Shown: positions 59,340 to 64,000 of the stretch, one piece after another
Position numbering within the stretch: the first letter of the stretch is position 1
Layout of the letters: each line of letters begins with the position of its first letter
Assembly (NCBI RefSeq): GCF_000576635.1
Contig: NZ_AVFL01000003.1
Location: forward strand, 1-64,000
Direction: 5' to 3'
Length of the DNA stretch: 64,000 bases
From: Skermanella stibiiresistens SB22
GTDB lineage: Bacteria; Pseudomonadota; Alphaproteobacteria; Azospirillales; Azospirillaceae
Position numbers and translations under genes: made by a program
Notes under the pieces: model-generated
What the model saw: the letters and a program-made list of their open reading frames with translations, nothing else
Database searches by the model: none
Told to the model about the DNA's origin: nothing

Positions 59340-60302
59340 TCACGCTGTCAGCCAAGCGCTGTGGAAGCGCTTGCGGTAGTCGAGTGGGCCGATCGAGAGC
59401 TGGCGGAGGAAGACCCTGCGCATGCTGTTGACGTCGCCGAAGCCGCAGACATGGGCGATCCGCTGGATCGGCATGGTGGTGTCGACCAGCAGCCGGCGGG
59501 CCTCGTCCAGGCGGGCGGCCTCGACGAAATCGGCGGGCGTCGAGTTCGCCTCGCGCCGGAAGACGCGCGAGAAGTTGCGCGTGCTCATGCCGGCGCGGAC
59601 CGCCAGCTCATCGACCGACAAGTCGGCGGCGAGGTTGGCGAGGACGTATTCCTGGATCTTCTGGATGCTGGTCAGGCTGGAGACCTGGGCCGCGAGGTGG
59701 GCGCTGAATTGCGACTGCCCGCCCGGCCGCTTGAGGAACATGACCATGTAGCGGGCGACCAGCAGCGCCAGTTCCCGGCCATGGTCCTCCTCGACCAGCG
59801 CCAATGCTAGGTCGATCCCGGAGGTGACGCCCGCCGCCGTGCACAGCGCCCCCTCGCGGATGAAGATCTGGTCGGCGTCCACGGTCAGCGAGGGGTATTC
59901 CAGCTCCAGCTTGTCGGCGCATTCCCAATGGGTCGTGACGCGCTGGCCGTCGAGCAGTCCGGCGCCGGCCAGCAGGAAGACTCCCGTGCAGATCGAGCCG
60001 AAACGGCGGACGGTGGGCACGCGGCGCCGAAGCCAGGCGGTCACGTTGGTGTCGATCACCTCAAAGCTGGGATCGCCGGCCACCAGCAGGGTGTCGATCG
60101 GCTGGTCCTCGTCGAAGATGGTGCGGTCCGACAGGAAACGGATGTTTCCGGTGCCGCGGATCGGCCCCTCCTCCGTCCCCATGACTTGGACGTCATAGGC
60201 GGCGGGGTCCTCGAGGCGGCGGGCCGCTTCCCAGAACACCTCGGCCGGCCCCACCACATCGAGCGACTGGACACCCGGAGGCGCTAGAATCACGATCCGC
60301 AT
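59340..60302 (-). CDS. GlxA-type regulator (DJ-1/PfpI domain plus AraC HTH)
   Basis: A 320-residue AraC-family regulator with an N-terminal GATase1/DJ-1-like domain (ILAPPGVQSLDVVGPAEVFW, RFGSICTGVFLLAGAGLLDG, ALCTAAGVTSGIDLALALVE) and C-terminal AraC domain (ELAVRAGMSTRNFSRVFRRE, IQRIAHVCGFGDVNSMRRVF). The position after the nitrile hydratase genes on the same strand, about 180 bases further on, suggests regulation of nitrile use. The nucleophile region has Cys as in DJ-1 folds, but GlxA-type domains are not known to be enzymatic. Confidence 0.9.
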   Translation of the reverse strand: MRIVILAPPGVQSLDVVGPAEVFWEAARRLEDPAAYDVQVMGTEEGPIRGTGNIRFLSDRTIFDEDQPIDTLLVAGDPSFEVIDTNVTAWLRRRVPTVRRFGSICTGVFLLAGAGLLDGQRVTTHWECADKLELEYPSLTVDADQIFIREGALCTAAGVTSGIDLALALVEEDHGRELALLVARYMVMFLKRPGGQSQFSAHLAAQVSSLTSIQKIQEYVLANLAADLSVDELAVRAGMSTRNFSRVFRREANSTPADFVEAARLDEARRLLVDTTMPIQRIAHVCGFGDVNSMRRVFLRQLSIGPLDYRKRFHSAWLTA

Positions 60303-60481
60303 GGCGTGGCCCCATTTCTTCTTGGTCGCGTGAGACAGGAAATGCTGATGGCTCCAAGATCATCAGCAAGGCCCGTGCCAGCGGCCCCGATGGGGAGCGG
60401 AGCCGGTCGGCGGGGGCCAGGGGCGGCGGCGATGCCGACAAAGCGTCCGATCGGCCTCTCGTGCCGCCTGTTTCGAAGGCG

Positions 60482-60823
60482 TTATCCAGAAACGGCGCTG
60501 GCGCTGGCGCCGATGGCGAGGTCGTCCGGTGCCGCGAGGCCGGCTTGCACGAGGGTGGCCTCCAGGGCGGTCAGCCAGTGCTCGTAGTAGTTCCAGGCCG
60601 GGCGGCCGGGGTCGTCGTCGCGCTCCCAGGCGCCGATCGACGCGATCAGGTTCTGGCGGAAATCCTCCCATTCGAAGTGACCGGCGCGGGCCAGAGCGAG
60701 GGCGACACCGAAGGACTGCCGCTCCCAGTCCTCGGCGAAGCACAGGGTGCCGTTGGCGCGCGGCGGGCTGTCGCTGGAGCCCATCATGCTGGTGACGGCG
60801 AAGTGTTCGAATTGGGTCAGCAT
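60482..60823 (-). CDS. nitrile hydratase accessory protein
   Basis: A 113-residue protein similar to the N-terminal half of nitrile hydratase beta subunits: FAEDWERQSFGVALALARAG, HFEWEDFRQNLIASIGAWER, NYYEHWLTALEATLVQAGLA. Such small accessory (P14K/NHase-activator) proteins help insert the metal or exchange subunits. It lies 24 bases after the alpha subunit gene. No CxCC is visible, so metal insertion is probably helped by the CobW protein upstream. Confidence 0.85.
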   Translation of the reverse strand: MLTQFEHFAVTSMMGSSDSPPRANGTLCFAEDWERQSFGVALALARAGHFEWEDFRQNLIASIGAWERDDDPGRPAWNYYEHWLTALEATLVQAGLAAPDDLAIGASASAVSG

Positions 60824-60847
60824 GGCCCCTCCCCCATCCTCATGCCC

Positions 60848-61468
60848 TCAGGCCGCCGTCGCCACGGCGACGCCCATCATGGATTCCGGCGTGACCAGGG
60901 CCGCCAGCTCCTCCTCGCCGAGGCCGTCGGTGCCGTCGGGACGCTCGGGCACCACGAACCAGCGGATCTGCGCGCTGCTGTCCCAGACCTTGACCTCGGT
61001 CGAGGTCGGGATGTCGAGCCCGAACTCCTTGAGCACGGCGCGCGGCTCGCGGGCGGCGCGGCTGCGGAAGGTCGGGTCCTTGTACCAGTAGGGCGGCAGG
61101 CCCAGGACCGGCCAGGGATAGCAGGAGCATAGGGTGCAGATGATCAGGTTGTGGACGCCGGGACCGTTCGCCACGGCGCGCATGTGCTCGCCCTCGGCGC
61201 CGGTCATGACGTCGGGCAGGCCATCGACCTCGGCGACGGCCGCCGTGGTGTCGGTGATCAGGCGCTCCTTGAAGGCAGGGTCGACCCAGGCGCGCGCCAC
61301 CACCTTGGCACCGTTGAACGGCCCCATCTTGGTCTCGAACACCTGGAGCACGGTGTCGACGGTCGAACTGGTGATGACGCCCTTCTCGATCAGCAAAGCC
61401 TGGAGCGCCTTGGCGCGGGCCGCGTTGTGGGCCTCGCGGTCGGTTGGGTAGTTGAAGCGGTTGGTCAT
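60848..61468 (-). CDS. nthA: nitrile hydratase alpha subunit, cobalt type
   Basis: A 206-residue alpha subunit. The metal-binding motif is ICTLCSCYPW with Cys111, Cys114 and Cys116; Thr (CTLCSC) marks the cobalt type, while iron enzymes have Ser (CSLCSC). VLGLPPYWYKDPTFRSRAAR and EVKVWDSSAQIRWFVVPERP are also typical. It hydrates nitriles to amides in the cytoplasm. ATG 61468 was chosen at MTNRFNYPTD. It lies 38 bases after the beta gene. No amidase is visible in the window. Confidence 0.95.
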   Translation of the reverse strand: MTNRFNYPTDREAHNAARAKALQALLIEKGVITSSTVDTVLQVFETKMGPFNGAKVVARAWVDPAFKERLITDTTAAVAEVDGLPDVMTGAEGEHMRAVANGPGVHNLIICTLCSCYPWPVLGLPPYWYKDPTFRSRAAREPRAVLKEFGLDIPTSTEVKVWDSSAQIRWFVVPERPDGTDGLGEEELAALVTPESMMGVAVATAA

Positions 61469-61506
61469 GTCGGTGGCTTCCTCCGGTGGCGCGGCTCGCG
61501 TGGTGG

Positions 61507-62256
61507 TCAGGCGGCTTTGACGACAGGCGCCGGGACGGCGTCCGGCTCCGTGACGTAGACGGCGTAGAGGTCGGCGTAGATGGTGAAGTTGGTTTCGGCG
61601 TTGCCGGGCCACAGCTGCTGGGGGTCGAACCCGACGCAGTACACCGGCATCGGCGGGCCGGCGCCGTCGGGACCGGTGTCGCAGAGATAGCCGTAGTTGC
61701 CGGGATAGACGGTTTCGACCACGCCGGTGTGGTTGCGCAGATAGCCCGGCAGGCGGGTGTGCTCGATGGTCGGGACGTCCTTGACGCCGATGGTGTCGCC
61801 CTTGTTGAAGACCGGAGCGGGGCCGGCGTCGCTCTTGGGGGAGTCGCCCTGGGCCAGATACTGCTCGACGCGCTGGTCGATCGCGGGGTCGCCGCCGGCC
61901 GGCAGCGGCTTGTCCGGGTCCGCGAGGTATTCGGCGGTCTTGGCGTCCAGCTCGTCCTCGGTGATGTAGCCGTGGGCGATGAAATAGCCGGAGATTCCGC
62001 CCAGCCACTTCTCGTAGTAGCGGAATTTGAAGTAGTCGAACGGGTTGAGGGATTCGGCGCCCTTCCGCAGGTCGGCCCAGGTCCAGATCGTGTGGAAAGT
62101 GCTGGGCGTGGCCGGCAGGGGAAGCTGCGGGCTGAGCGCCATCATGGCCGTGTGGATGCCGAAGATGCCCTTTTCCCACTCCTCGACGAAGACACGCTTC
62201 TCGAACGTCGCGGGGCCGAGGTCTTCGAGGCCGCCTAGATAATGCTGAAGTTTCAT
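61507..62256 (-). CDS. nthB: nitrile hydratase beta subunit
   Basis: A 249-residue beta subunit. MKLQHYLGGLEDLGPATFEK, FKFRYYEKWLGGISGYFIAH and GDTIGVKDVPTIEHTRLPGY, LRNHTGVVETVYPGNYGYL are family hallmarks, with a C-terminal VYCVGFDPQQLWPGNAETNF. The order beta-alpha-accessory on the minus strand is the one normal for cobalt-type enzymes. The gene lies 53 bases after the DUF1097 gene. Confidence 0.95.
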   Translation of the reverse strand: MKLQHYLGGLEDLGPATFEKRVFVEEWEKGIFGIHTAMMALSPQLPLPATPSTFHTIWTWADLRKGAESLNPFDYFKFRYYEKWLGGISGYFIAHGYITEDELDAKTAEYLADPDKPLPAGGDPAIDQRVEQYLAQGDSPKSDAGPAPVFNKGDTIGVKDVPTIEHTRLPGYLRNHTGVVETVYPGNYGYLCDTGPDGAGPPMPVYCVGFDPQQLWPGNAETNFTIYADLYAVYVTEPDAVPAPVVKAA

Positions 62257-62309
62257 CGGCTGGGTCCTTCGCGGGGGGAGGAGGTGCTGGGTCGACGGGC
62301 GGTGGCGGA

Positions 62310-62822
62310 TCAGACCGCCGCCGAGCGGGTGGCGTTGGTCCCGCCGGTGAGCAGGGCGGTGCCCTTCTCCGACACGAAGCCGAAGCAGGCGCCGACCAGC
62401 ATCGCGACGGCGGCGACGAGGGTCGGATGGCCGACGCCCGAGGTCGCCATCGACGTGCCGGTGGCGGCCATGGTCCCGACGGTCGAGGCGAAGCCGAACA
62501 CGATGGCGGGCGGGAACGACAGCAGCGGGACGGCGGTCGCGGCGATCATCGCCGACGTCCCGAGACCGACGCAGATCGCGGCGAACAAGGGGGCGGCCGG
62601 GCCGACATGGATCGCCAGCAGCGTCAGCGAGGCGATGGCGATGCCGGTGAAGTTGGACGCGACCGACTTGACGAAGCCTTGCGTGCCACCGCCGCAGGCG
62701 AAGAAGCTGGCCCAGGCGATGAAGGTGACCCAGACGGGCACCGGCAGGAGGGTCGCCGTGAGGTAGGTGTCGATGGCGCCGAGGACTCCGAGGCTGATCA
62801 TGGCGGCGGTGCGGGGTGGCAT
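62310..62822 (-). CDS. DUF1097-family membrane protein
   Basis: A 170-residue protein with about five hydrophobic segments: MISLGVLGAIDTYLTATLLP, WVTFIAWASFFACGG, AIASLTLLAIHVGPAAPLFA and a late GACFGFVSEKGTALL. DUF1097 proteins are often near nitrile or amide genes and may transport these or urea; the reaction is unknown. Position within the nitrile hydratase operon suggests uptake of nitrile or cobalt handling. Upstream the 58-base gap holds GGATTGGG-like low-complexity DNA. Confidence 0.85.
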   Translation of the reverse strand: MPPRTAAMISLGVLGAIDTYLTATLLPVPVWVTFIAWASFFACGGGTQGFVKSVASNFTGIAIASLTLLAIHVGPAAPLFAAICVGLGTSAMIAATAVPLLSFPPAIVFGFASTVGTMAATGTSMATSGVGHPTLVAAVAMLVGACFGFVSEKGTALLTGGTNATRSAAV

Positions 62823-62880
62823 GCGGCTCTCCTGGGTCTGGGATTGGGCCTTGGATTGGGGTTGGGATTGGCGGAAACCG

Positions 62881-63858
62881 TCACTCCGCGGCGTGGAGCG
62901 CGGCTTCGGCGAGACAGGAGGTGAAGCCCGCGCGGAGAACCTCGGCGTCGAGGTCGCGGCCGATCAGCACGACTTGGTTGGTCCGCTCCTCGCCGGCCAG
63001 CCACGGCCGGCCGGGGCGGCCATCCAGGGTCATGTGGACGCCGTGGAAGACGAAGCGGCGGCTTTCGCCCTCGATATGCAGGATGCCCTTGAGCCGCAGC
63101 AGGTCGCGCCCCCGATCCTGCATCAGCCGATTGAGCCAGCGGTTGACGGCGTCGGCGGAGATCGCCCCGTCGAACTGGATGGCGACGCAGCCGATATCCT
63201 CGGCGTGCTCGTGTTCGTGGTCGCCCAGTAGGTCGGGGTCCAGGCGCAGCAGGTTCTTGAGGTCGAACGCCCGGATATCCAGCACACTGGCGAGCGGGAC
63301 CGCGCAGTCGCGGGTCCGGTGGATGCGGGACAGCGGATTGAGCAGGCGGATCCGCCGCTCGGCCGCGTCTAGGCTGTCGGGTGGTTCCAGGTCGGTCTTG
63401 TTCAACAGGATGACATCGGCGAAGGCGATCTGCTCCCGCGCCTCGTCGTGCTCGATCTGAAGCGACAGGTGCCGGGCGTCGACAACCGTCACGATGGCGT
63501 CGAGCGCGAAGCTGGCGCGCAGCGTGTCGTCGAGGATGAAGGACTGGATGACCGGCGCCGGATCGGCGAGGCCGCTGGTCTCGATGATGACGCGGTCGAA
63601 GCGCCGGCCATCCGCGACCAGGGCGCCCAGCGTCTCGATCAGGTCGCCGCGCACGGCGCAGCACAGGCAGCCATTGTTCAGTTCGACCACCGCCTCGGCG
63701 GTCTCGGTGACCAGTTGGCCATCGATCCCCAACTCGCCGTATTCATTGACGATGACCGCGGTGTTGGCCCCGCCCCGCTCGGACAGGACGCGGTTGAGCA
63801 GGGTCGTCTTGCCGGCGCCGAGGAACCCGGTCAGCACGGTTACTGGAATTGGCACCAT
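62881..63858 (-). CDS. CobW/P47K-family GTPase, nitrile hydratase metallochaperone
   Basis: A 325-residue CobW-type GTPase. Walker [16 protein letters not shown] starts at residue 11, the metal site [13 protein letters not shown] (CxCC) follows, then [21 protein letters not shown] and a His-rich [11 protein letters not shown] loop. The C-terminal CobW_C has [12 protein letters not shown]. Such P47K proteins activate nitrile hydratase by supplying metal. It is the first gene of the minus-strand nitrile operon (its upstream start lies at 63858 and the promoter is before it). Confidence 0.92.
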   Translation of the reverse strand: MVPIPVTVLTGFLGAGKTTLLNRVLSERGGANTAVIVNEYGELGIDGQLVTETAEAVVELNNGCLCCAVRGDLIETLGALVADGRRFDRVIIETSGLADPAPVIQSFILDDTLRASFALDAIVTVVDARHLSLQIEHDEAREQIAFADVILLNKTDLEPPDSLDAAERRIRLLNPLSRIHRTRDCAVPLASVLDIRAFDLKNLLRLDPDLLGDHEHEHAEDIGCVAIQFDGAISADAVNRWLNRLMQDRGRDLLRLKGILHIEGESRRFVFHGVHMTLDGRPGRPWLAGEERTNQVVLIGRDLDAEVLRAGFTSCLAEAALHAAE

Positions 63859-64000
63859 GGCGCACCTCCGACAGGCGGTTCATTTCTTGGGGTGGGGGAT
63901 TACCCCGATCGGCGAATAATCGATATCACGCGGCGATGCCACGCGGACTGGTCCCGCCGTGGCGGGGTCAGCGGAGTTTTGGAGTTTGTTGAATTCGCCG

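Noticed and set aside
62823-62880. TTGGGATTGG-type repeats as a regulatory array
   Set aside because: Short, irregular and only about 40 bases; probably simple-sequence drift.
1-64000. CRISPR arrays, tRNA or rRNA genes
   Set aside because: No regular spaced repeats and no cloverleaf or rRNA-like sequence noticed in reading through the window.

Overview
The window is high-GC DNA (roughly two thirds G+C by eye) with dense operons, many ATGA stop/start overlaps and several Tat-type export signals. Gene families (general-stress ECF-type sigma module, fused LivM-LivG, PaoABC-type and Ior-type molybdenum hydroxylases, PQQ alcohol dehydrogenase, Co-type nitrile hydratase) and short palindromes of the CATGCCCGGACTTGATCCGG type suggest a free-living alphaproteobacterium, most likely a Rhodospirillales/Azospirillum-Skermanella-like organism. 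The genus is inference. I see no rRNA, tRNA or CRISPR array.

Layout. 0-2.4 kb: 3' end of an SDR gene, a PIN toxin whose antitoxin is broken, a 21-bp inverted repeat around them, and an alpha/beta hydrolase. 2.6-3.6 kb: an exported LprI-like protein. 3.7-8.3 kb: a Liv-type ABC importer with permease and ATPase fused in one chain. 8.3-15.2 kb (minus): a periplasmic oxidation operon (PQQ alcohol dehydrogenase with a lanthanide-type Asp, cytochrome c, two unknown secreted proteins, two-subunit Ior-type molybdenum oxidoreductase). 15.9-18.2 kb: AraC regulator divergent from an Fsr-type efflux pump. 18.2-23.2 kb: stress island (membrane EEP protein, two very small membrane proteins, CsbD, sigma/anti-sigma pair, PRC-barrel protein, SDR) with GGAAC-type promoter elements.

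23.3-49.0 kb is the most unusual part: two related catabolic modules. Module 1 has a LacI regulator divergent from a TPP enzyme, DhaK, DhaL, a double-hotdog MaoC-like protein, an MHS-family transporter and a CaiB-type CoA-transferase. Module 2 has a LacI regulator with a downstream IpdAB/GctAB-like pair and a second CaiB enzyme, divergent from an RbsABC-like sugar importer followed by another IpdAB/GctAB-like pair. Both GctB-like subunits lack the catalytic Glu of class I CoA-transferases. Between the modules lie a CcdA relic, an intact AbrB/PIN toxin-antitoxin pair, a CPBP protein, a PliG-like protein, a PaoABC-type aldehyde oxidoreductase and a broken tandem-CMD gene. I infer import, oxidation and CoA-dependent cleavage of an unknown (perhaps branched) sugar or polyol derivative, with a dihydroxyacetone- or erythrulose-type product phosphorylated by DhaKL. 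No sequence evidence names the substrate.

49.3-55.2 kb is accessory: cupin, secreted nucleosidase-like protein, DoxX, a stand-alone terminase-small-subunit-like gene, a decayed RAYT element, an IS5-family fragment, a VapBC pair with a damaged toxin, and AlkB. 55.3-59.3 kb is a KdgT-DUF1537 kinase-PdxA2-DeoR operon of the four-carbon acid sugar (threonate/erythronate) type. 59.3-63.9 kb (minus) is a Co-type nitrile hydratase operon (CobW GTPase, DUF1097 membrane protein, beta, alpha, accessory protein) followed by a GlxA-type regulator.
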